NCBI GenBank assembly: GCA_026002855.1
Contig: BPGD01000001.1
Location: forward strand, 620,001-684,000
DNA from: Bryobacteraceae bacterium
GTDB taxonomy: Bacteria > Acidobacteriota > Terriglobia > Bryobacterales > Bryobacteraceae
Length of the DNA: 64,000 nt
Direction: 5' to 3'
Shown: one piece after another, positions 8,129 through 16,136 of the stretch
How positions within the stretch are numbered: position 1 is the first letter of the stretch
Layout of the letters: every line of letters begins with the position of its first letter
Position numbers and translations under genes: made by a program
Notes under the pieces: generated by a model
What the model was told of the DNA's origin: nothing
Seen by the model: only the letters and a program-made list of their open reading frames with translations
The model's database searches: none

Positions 8129-9796
8129 ATGCGCGCGCCGCTGGTGCTGCTGATTGCCGCTCTGGCCGCCGCGCCCCGGGCGAGGGCGGACTGGATTGAA
8201 ACAAAAAGCGGGCCTTTTGTTGTTTATTCAGACGCTGGCGACGACCGCGCCCGCCAGGCGCTCTACCATCTGGAGCAGTTCCGCTTCCTGTTCGGGGAAG
8301 CGATGGGCCGGCGCGACCTGCAAACCGTCTGGCCGGTCACGGTCGTGGTGCGGCGTCCGGAAAAGGGCGAGCCGCCGCCGCGGCTCGGCTTTTCCCGCGA
8401 CGGCTGGATGACGGTGTGGCCCGCCGGCGGAGCACCCCCGCCCGCCTTCTGGCAGGAACTGGCGCTACTGTTCATCGAAGACAACTGGCAGGAGCGGATG
8501 CCGGGCACGCTCGAGCAGACCGTGGCGGTGCTGTTCTCCACGCTTCGGCTCGAAGGCGGGCGCGCGGTCATCGGTCTGCCGCCCGAGCCCGGGCTGCGGA
8601 CGAAGGAATGGGCGCTGCTCCAGTACCTCCTGACCGGCGAGGAAACTTCCACGCGCACGCGCGTGCTGCTGTCCAACCTCGCCGCCGGCGCCGACTGGAA
8701 CACGGCCTTCCGCAACGCCTTTGGCCGCCGCGCCGCGGAGTTTGAAGCGGAGGTGGACCGATATGTGGCCGCCGGGCAGTTCCGCACGCTTTCGCTTCCC
8801 GGACGTCCGCTCGATCCGCGGATTGCCTTCCCGGTGGTCCCGATGTTGCCGTCGCGGCTGCGGGTGCTGCCGGCGGATCTGCTGATGGCGCGTGGGGCGC
8901 CGCCCGAAGAAGTCCGCCGGGCCTACCAGCGCGCCATTGAAGAGCGTCCCGGGCCGCTGGCGTTCGAGGGGCTGGGGCTGGCGCTGCTGGCCGAAGGCGC
9001 AAAGGAAGAGGCGCGCACGGCCTTCGAGTCGATGAAGAAACTGATGGATCCGCAGCGCGACCGCTGCGCGCGGGGCCTGCTCGAGCTGGGCCTGTATGAA
9101 GAGGCGGCGCAGAAGAACCCGCGCTGGGCCGAGCCCTACATCCGCGCCGCCGCGCGCGAACCCGGGCCGGTGCGCCGCGCGTACCTGCTGAAAAAGGCCG
9201 CCGAGCTGAGACCGCGCGACCCTGAGCTGTGGCAGGCGCTGGCGCGCGCGCAGTCGGAGGCGAAGCAGTATGCCGACGCCGAGAAGAGCTGGCGCGCCGC
9301 CGAGCGTGTGGCGCGCAGCGAGCAAGAGCGGGAGCGGATCGCGCGGGCGCGCGAGCAGTTCGAGCAGGCGCGTTTCGAAGCCGAGGCGGCCGAACGCGCC
9401 CGGCGCCGCAAGGAAGAGCAGGACGAGCTCGAGCGGCTGCGGAAAGAGGCGCTCGAGCGGATCCGCGAGGCCGAGCAGCGCGCCAGCCAGGGCGCGATGG
9501 AAGGAAAAAAGAAGATCGAGCCGTGGTGGGAAGGGCCGCCCACCCAGACCTTCACGGGCACGCTCGAAAGCATCCAGTGCCAGGGCCGCACGGCACGGCT
9601 GATGCTCAAGGACCCGGCCGGGAAGGCGGTGACGATGGTCATCAGCGATCCAGGCAAGGTGGTCGTCTTCGGTGCCGGCCAGCAGCAGGTACAGCTCGGC
9701 TGCGGCCCGCAAAAGCCGGCGCGCCGTGTGAAGATCGAGTATGTGGCCAGGCCCGGCGGGCCGGGCGAAGTGGCCTCGCTCGAATTCCTTCCATGA
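8129..9796 (+). CDS. Secreted protein: degenerate peptidase-like domain, TPRs, coiled coil
   Basis: The 555-residue product begins with a signal peptide (residues 1-20, ending ARA). Residues 21-240 resemble the secreted MA-clan peptidase/DUF1570 proteins of acidobacteria (SGPFVVYSDAGDDRARQALY), but where HExxH is expected the sequence is WQELALLFI, so no zinc site is visible. Residues about 255-400 are TPR-like helices, 390-460 an Arg/Glu-rich coiled coil, and 470-555 a small beta domain starting TFTGTLESIQCQG. I infer a periplasmic scaffold and not an enzyme. It overlaps the next gene by four bases. Exact function is unknown. Confidence 0.7.
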   Translation: MRAPLVLLIAALAAAPRARADWIETKSGPFVVYSDAGDDRARQALYHLEQFRFLFGEAMGRRDLQTVWPVTVVVRRPEKGEPPPRLGFSRDGWMTVWPAGGAPPPAFWQELALLFIEDNWQERMPGTLEQTVAVLFSTLRLEGGRAVIGLPPEPGLRTKEWALLQYLLTGEETSTRTRVLLSNLAAGADWNTAFRNAFGRRAAEFEAEVDRYVAAGQFRTLSLPGRPLDPRIAFPVVPMLPSRLRVLPADLLMARGAPPEEVRRAYQRAIEERPGPLAFEGLGLALLAEGAKEEARTAFESMKKLMDPQRDRCARGLLELGLYEEAAQKNPRWAEPYIRAAAREPGPVRRAYLLKKAAELRPRDPELWQALARAQSEAKQYADAEKSWRAAERVARSEQERERIARAREQFEQARFEAEAAERARRRKEEQDELERLRKEALERIREAEQRASQGAMEGKKKIEPWWEGPPTQTFTGTLESIQCQGRTARLMLKDPAGKAVTMVISDPGKVVVFGAGQQQVQLGCGPQKPARRVKIEYVARPGGPGEVASLEFLP

Positions 9797-10995
9797 ATAC
9801 GCGCCTGCGCTGGGTGGTGATCGCCGCCTTTGCACTTTCCAACGCCATCAACTTCATGGACCGCCAGGTGCTGGCCGCGCTCGCCCCGCAACTGATGCGC
9901 GAGTTCGGCCTGAGCGCGGCCGGCTACGGCGACGTGATCCTGGCCTTTTCCATCGCCTATGCGGCGGGCGCGCCGCTGGCCGGCTGGGCGATCGACCGCA
10001 TGGGACTGCGCTGGGGCGCTTCGCTCGCCGTCGGCTTCTGGTCGCTGGCCGGAATGGCCACGGGCTGGGTGAACAGCGTCGGCGCGCTGATCGCCTGCCG
10101 CGCTGCGCTGGGGCTGGGCGAGGCGGGCGGCGTGCCATCGACGGGCAAGGCCTCGGCAATGTACCTGCCGCCGCGGGAGCGCGCACTCGGGGCGGCCGTC
10201 TTTCAGGTCGGACTCACGCTGGGGGCAATCCTGGCCCCGGTGGCGGCCCAGTCCATCGCGCAACGCTTCGGGTGGCGGGCCGCGTTTGTCCTGCTGGGAG
10301 CGGCGGGCGTCGTGTGGATCCCGCTGTGGCTTGTGCTGGAACGGCGCGTGCCCGCGCCGCGCGCCCACGCCGGCGCGCCCGCCGCGCGGGCCGGCGAGAT
10401 CCTCCGCGACCGCCGCTACTGGGCGCTCCTGGCGGCCAACGTGCTGCTGATGGCTGTGTATTCGCTGTGGGTGAACTGGACGACCGTGTTTCTGGTGCGC
10501 GAACATGGCCTGTCGCAGGCCGAAGCGAACTACCGCTTCGCGTGGATCCCGCCCATCTTCGCCACGCTGGGCGGGCTGGCCGGCGGATGGCTGACGATGC
10601 GCGGGTCGGCAGGGAGAGACGACATCACGCCGGCGCGGATGCAGACCATTCTTCTGGCGTCGCTGCTGCTGTTGGGCGGCGCGGCCGTGCCGTGGATGCC
10701 CACGGCCGCCTGGGCCACCGTTTTCATCTGCCTGTCGTTTTTCGGCTGTGTGGCATCGAGTGTCAACATCTACGCCATGCCGCTGGACCTGTTCGGCGCG
10801 CATCGCGCGGCCTTTGCCGTTTCCGGGCTGACCGCGGTGTATGGCGCGCTCCAGGGTGTGTTCTCCTCGATTGCCGGCCGTGTGGTGGACCGCTACGGCT
10901 TCGCGCCGGTCTGCGTCGCCGCCGCCGTACTGCCGATGGCGAGCTGGGCCGTGCTGCATTTCGCGCTGGGACGCCGGCGCGGGGGACGTGTATGA
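9793..10995 (+). CDS. MFS transporter (ACS-like organic anion carrier)
   Basis: A 400-residue, 12-helix major facilitator protein. The start ATG overlaps the preceding stop as ATGA. The first helix is followed by FMDRQVLAALAPQL, then the loop DRMGLRWGASL between helices 2 and 3 and GLGEAGGVPSTGKASAMYLP in helix 4. These are characteristic of the anion:cation symporter subfamily that moves hexuronates, glucarate, sialate and similar acids. The substrate cannot be read from the sequence. Its place inside an operon with an ABC exporter and a glycosyltransferase is unusual for a catabolic carrier; it may export or recycle a sugar acid. Confidence 0.87.
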   Translation: MNTRLRWVVIAAFALSNAINFMDRQVLAALAPQLMREFGLSAAGYGDVILAFSIAYAAGAPLAGWAIDRMGLRWGASLAVGFWSLAGMATGWVNSVGALIACRAALGLGEAGGVPSTGKASAMYLPPRERALGAAVFQVGLTLGAILAPVAAQSIAQRFGWRAAFVLLGAAGVVWIPLWLVLERRVPAPRAHAGAPAARAGEILRDRRYWALLAANVLLMAVYSLWVNWTTVFLVREHGLSQAEANYRFAWIPPIFATLGGLAGGWLTMRGSAGRDDITPARMQTILLASLLLLGGAAVPWMPTAAWATVFICLSFFGCVASSVNIYAMPLDLFGAHRAAFAVSGLTAVYGALQGVFSSIAGRVVDRYGFAPVCVAAAVLPMASWAVLHFALGRRRGGRV

Positions 10996-12623
10996 AGGAG
11001 CGCATCAAGGGGCTGGTCTTCACGCTGCTCGGCAAGGAGCCGGAGGCGGTGGTGCTGGCCGCCGGCGAGGGCGCACATCTGGACGAGATGCGGCGCCTGG
11101 TGACGGACCGGCCCGTCTTGGCGGTCCCCGCGCCGCCCGGCGGCGCCGGCGAGATGTGGCTGGCGCTGCGGCGCGCCGCGCGCGGCCGCCGCGTGGCGCT
11201 GTGCGCAGTCCGGCTGGAAGACCGGACGGCGCTGTGGGCAGCGCTGGCCGCCTTTCCGTCCCGCGTGCTCGTGTTCAACCGGCGGCTGGAGCGCCACCAC
11301 ATCCATTGGCGCGAGCCGCTGGCTTCGCTGCTGTTCCTCTGTGGCGTGCCGCGCGACCGGATCTATCTGCGGCCGCGCTGGCTGTTTCCGTGGAAGCGCG
11401 ACCGCAGCCTGCTGCCCCGGGCGTGGCGGCACGAGGGCGGGCGCGGCTTCCGGCCGGGCCGGCCGCGCGTGGCCGTGCTGACGCCCTACCTGCCGTGTCC
11501 GCCGACGCACGGCGGCGCGGTACGCATCGCCAGTCTGCTCGAGAAATGTTCCGAACATTTCGACATTGTCCTGTTCGGCTTCGAGGACGGCCAGACGCGG
11601 GAGGACTACGCCCGCATCGGGCGATGGTGCGCCGCCGTATACTCCGCGGCCAAGCCGCGCTACCGCGAGCCGCGCTGGTCCACGCTGCTGCCGCCGGAGG
11701 CGTGCGAATTCCACACACGCGAGCTGCACGAAGGGCTCCGGCGGCGGATGGCGGAGCATCAGACGCCGCTCCTTCAGGCCGAATACACGCAGATGGCACG
11801 CTACGGGCCGGACATCCTCGTCGAGCATGACATCACCTGGGACCTGTTTGCGCAGGTCCACGAGCAGCAGCGGAGCCTGGCCAGCGGGTGGGACCTGTGG
11901 CGCTGGCGGCGCTTCGAGCGGCGCGCGCTCGGCGCGGCGCGGCGCGTGGTGGTGATGAGCGAGAAGGACGCGGCGCTGGCGGGAGTCCGGCAAAAGACCG
12001 TCGTCATTCCCAACGGCGTGGATCTGGACCGCTTCCGCGCCACGCCGGAACCGGAGGGCGGGACGCCGGAGCTGCTGTTCGTCGGTTCGTTTCGCCATTT
12101 CCCCAACGTGCGGGCGTTCCTGTTTCTTCTGGACGAGGTGTGGCCGCGAATCGCCCGCGGCGACCTGCGCCTCACCGTGGTGGCCGGGCCGCAGCCGGAG
12201 CTGTACTGGACGGCGCGGCCGCTGGAGCCGCGCATCACGCTCCACGGGTATGTGGCCGATGTGCAGCCGCTGTACGAGCGCGCAACGCTGGTGCTGATCC
12301 CGACGGTCGTCTCCGCGGGCACGAATCTGAAGGCGCTGGAGGCGATGGCGTCGCAGCGGGCGATCGTTTCGACCCCCTCCGGCGTCGCGGGCCTGGGCCT
12401 GGTGCATGGCGAAAGCGTGTGGATTGCCGCTGAGCCTCAGGAGTTCGCCGCCGGGATTCTGCGGCTGCTCAACGAGCCGCCTTTGCGGCGGCGTCTGGCG
12501 TGCGAGGCGCGCCGGATCGCGGAGCAGCGCTATGGCTGGGACGCCATTGCGCGCCGACAGATGGCGCTGTGGCGCGAGCTGCTTGCCGAAGACGACGGAG
12601 CGGCGGAGGGCGCTTTCGGATGA
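10992..12623 (+). CDS. Glycosyltransferase family 4 protein with long N-terminal extension
   Basis: A 543-residue GT-B glycosyltransferase. Residues about 155-330 are the acceptor domain (starting RVAVLTPYLPCPPTHGGAVR, the usual glycine-rich loop) and 335-530 the donor domain, with VVIPNGVDLDRFR, LLFVGSFRHFPN and the sugar-nucleotide region PTVVSAGTNLKALEAMA. Ahead of these lie about 150 residues without a recognisable fold and rich in Arg/Ala, longer than normal for GT4. The ATG overlaps the MFS stop as ATGA, and the next gene overlaps in the same way, implying translational coupling. Donor and acceptor are unknown; an envelope glycan is the natural guess from the neighbours. Confidence 0.85.
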   Translation: MKERIKGLVFTLLGKEPEAVVLAAGEGAHLDEMRRLVTDRPVLAVPAPPGGAGEMWLALRRAARGRRVALCAVRLEDRTALWAALAAFPSRVLVFNRRLERHHIHWREPLASLLFLCGVPRDRIYLRPRWLFPWKRDRSLLPRAWRHEGGRGFRPGRPRVAVLTPYLPCPPTHGGAVRIASLLEKCSEHFDIVLFGFEDGQTREDYARIGRWCAAVYSAAKPRYREPRWSTLLPPEACEFHTRELHEGLRRRMAEHQTPLLQAEYTQMARYGPDILVEHDITWDLFAQVHEQQRSLASGWDLWRWRRFERRALGAARRVVVMSEKDAALAGVRQKTVVIPNGVDLDRFRATPEPEGGTPELLFVGSFRHFPNVRAFLFLLDEVWPRIARGDLRLTVVAGPQPELYWTARPLEPRITLHGYVADVQPLYERATLVLIPTVVSAGTNLKALEAMASQRAIVSTPSGVAGLGLVHGESVWIAAEPQEFAAGILRLLNEPPLRRRLACEARRIAEQRYGWDAIARRQMALWRELLAEDDGAAEGAFG

Positions 12624-13036
12624 GCGGAATCCGGCTGCGGAAGATGACGCCGGCGGACGCGGAGGCCGTGGCCGCGCTCCTCCGCCTGTGCCCCGAGGCG
12701 GCCCAGTGGGCGCCCGCCAACGATGCCCACCTCGAGGCCTGCGTGGCGGAGCAGGACGGACGGATCACTGCCGTTGCCGTGTGGCAGGAGCTGCCTGGCG
12801 GCGAGGCGGAGCTGCTGAACCTGGCCGTGCATCCGGAAGCGAGACGGCGCGGCCTGGGGCGGGCGCTGCTGGCGCTGCTCGCCGGCAGAAAAGTGTGGCT
12901 GGAGGTTCGCGAGTCCAACCAGGCGGCGATTCGTTTCTATGAATCGCAGGGCTTCCGCGTCTGTGGCCGCCGGCGGCAATACTACCGCCAGCCAGTGGAG
13001 GACGCAGTGATGATGGTGCGGGAGGCGGAGAGCTGA
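12620..13036 (+). CDS. GNAT N-acetyltransferase, RimI-like
   Basis: A 138-residue GNAT enzyme. The acetyl-CoA pyrophosphate loop is visible as VHPEARRRGLGRALL (Q/R-x-x-G-x-G/A form), preceded by the beta-4 strand EAELLNLAV and followed by LEVRESNQAAIRFYESQGF, the strand-helix typical of RimI-type N-terminal acetylases. The ATG overlaps the glycosyltransferase stop as ATGA, making it the last gene of the operon that starts at 5704. The substrate could be a protein N-terminus or an amino sugar made by the upstream enzymes; the sequence does not decide. Confidence 0.85.
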   Translation: MSGIRLRKMTPADAEAVAALLRLCPEAAQWAPANDAHLEACVAEQDGRITAVAVWQELPGGEAELLNLAVHPEARRRGLGRALLALLAGRKVWLEVRESNQAAIRFYESQGFRVCGRRRQYYRQPVEDAVMMVREAES

Positions 13037-13042
13037 ACGCCT

Positions 13043-13058
13043 GCCGGGGCGCCCCGGC
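13043..13058. terminator. Perfect 16-base palindrome between convergent genes
   Basis: GCCGGGGC/GCCCCGGC is fully self-complementary and lies in the 37-base gap between the convergent acetyltransferase and DUF6599-like genes. It could act as a bidirectional terminator or transcript stabiliser. There is no T-run. Confidence 0.4.
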
Positions 13059-13073
13059 TCTCCGCTGGTCCCG

Positions 13074-13895
13074 TCAGGGCATCTTCGCCGCCAATGCTGC
13101 GGCCAGGGCCGCCGGGTCGCGGCCTTCCGTTACCGAGGTCCAGCCGCCGATGCGCGGCCCTTTCAGGAAGAAACAGAGCCGGCCGAGGAAGCGGTCCTGG
13201 GCGGTGAACCCCTCCAGCCCGCCACGGAGCGGCTCGTTCGGCGAGAATCGCTCCTTCAGCTTCTCGTAGACGCCGCGGGCCGCTTCGGGCGTGTCTTCGG
13301 TGATGATCACCGCGCGGCCGTAGTCATATTGCGCCAGATAGCCGCGGCGCAGCATGCGCAGGCCTAGCACGCTCTGCGGCACCAGCCGCGGGAAGCCCGG
13401 CTGAAGGCCCTCTTTCGGGAACCAGCCGAGGGCGGCGGGCGGTTCGGTGGAGCCGCTCAGTTTCCCGGCCCAGTTCTGCGCGGCCTGGCGGAGAAGCTGC
13501 GTATGGTCGCCCTCCGGTTCGGCGGCAATTTCTGCGAAATAGTGTCCTTTGACGAAAATGACTTTCCGCGGAGTCACCTGTCCGCCGGCGCCGATTTTTT
13601 CCACCGGCAGGCGTGGATCCAGGTTGCCGGTGAACATGCCGTAAGCGTGCTCAGGCGAGGCGAATTCGCTCAGGTCCACAATGAGTTTCACCGCGCCCGC
13701 CTGGCAGGTGACGCCATGCATTTTCCGGAATCCGTAGAGGAAATATCCCTCGGAATTTCCGTTCATGTATTCGTAAAGGGTGTCGGTGTCGAACTCGCGC
13801 GCCTCGCCCTGCTGGGTCGATCCCGGAACGATCGAGCAGTCCGGCTTCTGGCCGAGCAGGACGGCGGCGAACAGCAGGCCGCCGAGGAACCTCAT
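13074..13895 (-). CDS. Secreted DUF6599-like protein
   Basis: A 273-residue protein with a short signal peptide (residues 1-16, MRFLGGLLFAAVLLGQ). The mature part has the pattern REFDTDTLYEYMNGNSEGYFLYGFRKM followed by a strand-rich region and SEFASPEHAYGMFTGNLDP. This is characteristic of DUF6599-like proteins that occur beside Tat-exported redox enzymes in acidobacteria and related groups. No catalytic motif is visible. It overlaps the end of the upstream aldo/keto reductase gene by four bases (start codon inside its last codons), so the two are co-expressed and probably work together outside the cytoplasm. The family name is from memory and carries the main uncertainty. Confidence 0.65.
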   Translation of the reverse strand: MRFLGGLLFAAVLLGQKPDCSIVPGSTQQGEAREFDTDTLYEYMNGNSEGYFLYGFRKMHGVTCQAGAVKLIVDLSEFASPEHAYGMFTGNLDPRLPVEKIGAGGQVTPRKVIFVKGHYFAEIAAEPEGDHTQLLRQAAQNWAGKLSGSTEPPAALGWFPKEGLQPGFPRLVPQSVLGLRMLRRGYLAQYDYGRAVIITEDTPEAARGVYEKLKERFSPNEPLRGGLEGFTAQDRFLGRLCFFLKGPRIGGWTSVTEGRDPAALAAALAAKMP

Positions 13896-15013
13896 GCGAA
13901 CAGCTCCTGGGCGCGGGCGACGCGCTCGGCGACGCGGACGCCGTTCGGGCAGCGGACGGCGCAGACGGCGCAGTCCGAGCAGCGGACCTCGCGAACTTTC
14001 TCAGGCAGCAGGCGGAACTGGTCACGCCCGAGCGCGAACTCGCCGTAGCCGTCAGCGTAAGTGACGTAGCGGATGATGTCGCTCACCGGCAGGCCCTTCG
14101 GACAGACTCCGGCACAGGCGCCGCACATGCGGCAGTAATAGGGCCGGATCAAGTCGAGCTGCGCGGCCAGCAGCCGGTCGTCGACGTCCGGCCGGTAGCC
14201 GGTGACCACGGCGCGGTAGTTTTCCTCCAGCTGGTCGAGATCCATGATGCCTGGAATCGACGTGTGAACAAACGGCAGGCGCACGGCCCATTTCAGCGCC
14301 GCGGCCATCGCACCCGGCCGGGCGAACTTCTCGCGCAGCGGGTCGCCCTCGCGGATGCGGCGGAACCCGCCGGCCATCACCTTCATCGCCACGATGCCGA
14401 TGCCCTTGTCGGCCGCCTCCTTCATCAGCGGCTCGATCTTCGAGCCCATGGTGAAGTTGTAGCTGACCAGAATGACGTCGGTCCGCTTCCTGTCGATGAG
14501 AAAGCGGAACATCGTCTCGTGATTCGAGTGGAAGCTGACGCCGCGGAAGCGAGCCTTGCCCGCTTTCACCGCCTCGTCCTGGGCGTCGAACAGCTCATCG
14601 GGGCAGTCCGAGGGGTTGGACCGGTTATGCAGGTACCAGACGTCGACGTAATCGGTCTGAAGCTCGCGCAGCGACGTGTCGAGATGGGCCAGCGCGTCAG
14701 CCTTGTTGCGGGCCGGCGTCTTGGTGGTGATGTGGACCTTGTGCCGCCGGCTTTTCAGCGCCGCGCCCACCATCCGCTCATTGTTGCCGTTCTGGTAGCC
14801 GCGTGCGGTGTCGAACCAGTTGACCCCCGCGTCGGCCGCCTGCTCGATGACGCTCGCATCCGTGGTGGTCATGCAGCCGAAGCCCAGCACCGTGGGCTCG
14901 AGGCCCGTCCGGCCGAGCTTTCGCTTCGGCAGCTCCGCGGGCGCCGCCTTCAGGGACCGCGGCCCGACGAGCAGGGCCGCGCCGGCCAGGAATCCGCGCC
15001 GTGTCGCTTCCAT
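13892..15013 (-). CDS. Tat-exported aldo/keto reductase with two C-terminal 4Fe-4S motifs
   Basis: A 373-residue protein. It starts with a twin-arginine signal (TRRGFLAGAALLVG), so it is exported folded with cofactors. Residues 28-285 are an aldo/keto reductase barrel with the Asp/Tyr pair in WFDTARGYQNGN, the lysine in TTKTPA and the histidine in VWYLHN. The C-terminal part carries two ferredoxin motifs, CRMCGACAGVCP and CSDCAVCAVRCP. This YdhV/Mlr-like combination suggests electron transfer instead of simple NADPH chemistry. A perfect Shine-Dalgarno lies eight bases upstream. It forms an operon with the DUF6599-like gene and is divergent from a Tat-exported DUF362 gene. Confidence 0.9.
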   Translation of the reverse strand: MEATRRGFLAGAALLVGPRSLKAAPAELPKRKLGRTGLEPTVLGFGCMTTTDASVIEQAADAGVNWFDTARGYQNGNNERMVGAALKSRRHKVHITTKTPARNKADALAHLDTSLRELQTDYVDVWYLHNRSNPSDCPDELFDAQDEAVKAGKARFRGVSFHSNHETMFRFLIDRKRTDVILVSYNFTMGSKIEPLMKEAADKGIGIVAMKVMAGGFRRIREGDPLREKFARPGAMAAALKWAVRLPFVHTSIPGIMDLDQLEENYRAVVTGYRPDVDDRLLAAQLDLIRPYYCRMCGACAGVCPKGLPVSDIIRYVTYADGYGEFALGRDQFRLLPEKVREVRCSDCAVCAVRCPNGVRVAERVARAQELFA

Positions 15014-15021
15014 TAAAATGT

Positions 15022-15030
15022 ACCTCCTTT
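15022..15030 (-). promoter_or_regulatory. Strong ribosome binding site for the aldo/keto reductase
   Basis: On the minus strand the sequence AAAGGAGGT lies eight bases before the ATG at 15013, a near-perfect anti-16S match. It fixes this start codon and predicts high translation. Confidence 0.8.
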
Positions 15031-15057
15031 ACAGAGATTCCGGTCTGAACATACCAT
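15028..15057 (+). promoter_or_regulatory. Possible sigma-70-type promoter for the DUF362 gene
   Basis: TTTACA (15028-15033) and TACCAT (15052-15057) are separated by 18 bases and lie about 20 bases before the DUF362 start. The -35 box overlaps the ribosome binding site of the divergent gene. Confidence 0.35.
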
Positions 15058-15076
15058 ACAACCAGAGGCGTTTTCG

Positions 15077-16111
15077 ATGAACCACCCGGTTACCCGCCGT
15101 TCTCTCCTCGGCGCCGGCTTCGGAGTGCTGGCCGCCCGGCGCCTGTCTGGCGCTCCTTCGCAGGCTCCTGTCGCCGTGGTGCGCGGCGCCAGCCGCAGGC
15201 AGAACATTCACGAGGCGCTGAAGCTGATCGACGGGGAGATCCGTCAGAAGCTGGCCGGCCGGAAATGCGTGATCATCAAGCCGAACATCGTGAACACCAC
15301 CAGGCAACTGGCGTCGACCCATGTGGACGCGCTCCAGGGCATCCTCGACTACCTGGCCGACCGGTGGAAGGGCCCGGTCTACATCGCCGAGTCCTCGGCC
15401 GGTTTCACCACGGAAGGCTACAGCAACTTCCGATACGACGAGGCGATCCGCGACCACAAAGGGATGCAGGTGGAGCTGGTCGACCTGAACGAGGAGGGCC
15501 AGTACGAGATCCTCCACGTGCTGAACGGCGACCTGCACATCCAGCCGGTGCGCCTGGCCAAACGGCTGTGCGATCCCGATGCGTTTGTCATTTCGAGCGC
15601 CATCCTGAAGACGCACAACACCGTGATCGCGACCCTGAACATCAAGAACATGGCGCTGGGGGCGCCGCTTCACTACCGGCGCGGCGAGGCGCAGCGGTGG
15701 AACGACAAGCGCATCTATCACGGCGGCGTGCGGCAGACGCACTACGACATCCTGCTCACCGCGCAGCGGCTGTGCCGTAACTGGGGCGTGGGCGTCCTGG
15801 ACGGCTATGAGGGAATGGAAGGCAACGGGCCCAACTCGGGCACGCCGGTTGACCACCGCATTGCCATCGCCTCCACCGACATGGTGGCCGCGGACCGCAT
15901 TGGCGCCGAGGTGATGGGGATCAACCCGGACTGGCTCGGCTATCTCAAGTGGTGCGGCGAGACGGGCGTCGGCGTCTGGAACCGGGAGCGCATCGAGGTG
16001 CGCGGCGAGCGGCCGGAAACCGTGCGCCGCCAATACCGGCTGCACGCCGACCTGGACCGGATGCTGAGCTGGATGGGACCGCTGACCGAACTACCCCCGA
16101 AGCTTGGCTGA
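15077..16111 (+). CDS. Tat-exported DUF362 domain protein
   Basis: A 344-residue protein with a twin-arginine signal (TRRSLLGAGFGVLA). The body matches DUF362: KCVIIKPNIVNTTRQLASTHVDALQGILDY near residue 65, then YIAESS, later FVISSAILKTHNTVIATLNIKNMALG and GVGVLDGYEGMEGNGP. Members are of unknown chemistry and are often linked to iron-sulfur proteins. No ferredoxin cysteines are present in this copy, so any cluster would have to come from a partner such as the divergent 4Fe-4S aldo/keto reductase. The next gene begins 25 bases downstream. Confidence 0.88.
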   Translation: MNHPVTRRSLLGAGFGVLAARRLSGAPSQAPVAVVRGASRRQNIHEALKLIDGEIRQKLAGRKCVIIKPNIVNTTRQLASTHVDALQGILDYLADRWKGPVYIAESSAGFTTEGYSNFRYDEAIRDHKGMQVELVDLNEEGQYEILHVLNGDLHIQPVRLAKRLCDPDAFVISSAILKTHNTVIATLNIKNMALGAPLHYRRGEAQRWNDKRIYHGGVRQTHYDILLTAQRLCRNWGVGVLDGYEGMEGNGPNSGTPVDHRIAIASTDMVAADRIGAEVMGINPDWLGYLKWCGETGVGVWNRERIEVRGERPETVRRQYRLHADLDRMLSWMGPLTELPPKLG

Positions 16112-16136
16112 CCGGGCGGGCGATAATGCCCGAAGG

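Noticed and set aside
9741-10991. Extension of the glycosyltransferase frame to 960 codons
   Set aside because: The added part is an out-of-frame copy of the MFS gene; the ATGA junction at 10992 gives the expected start.
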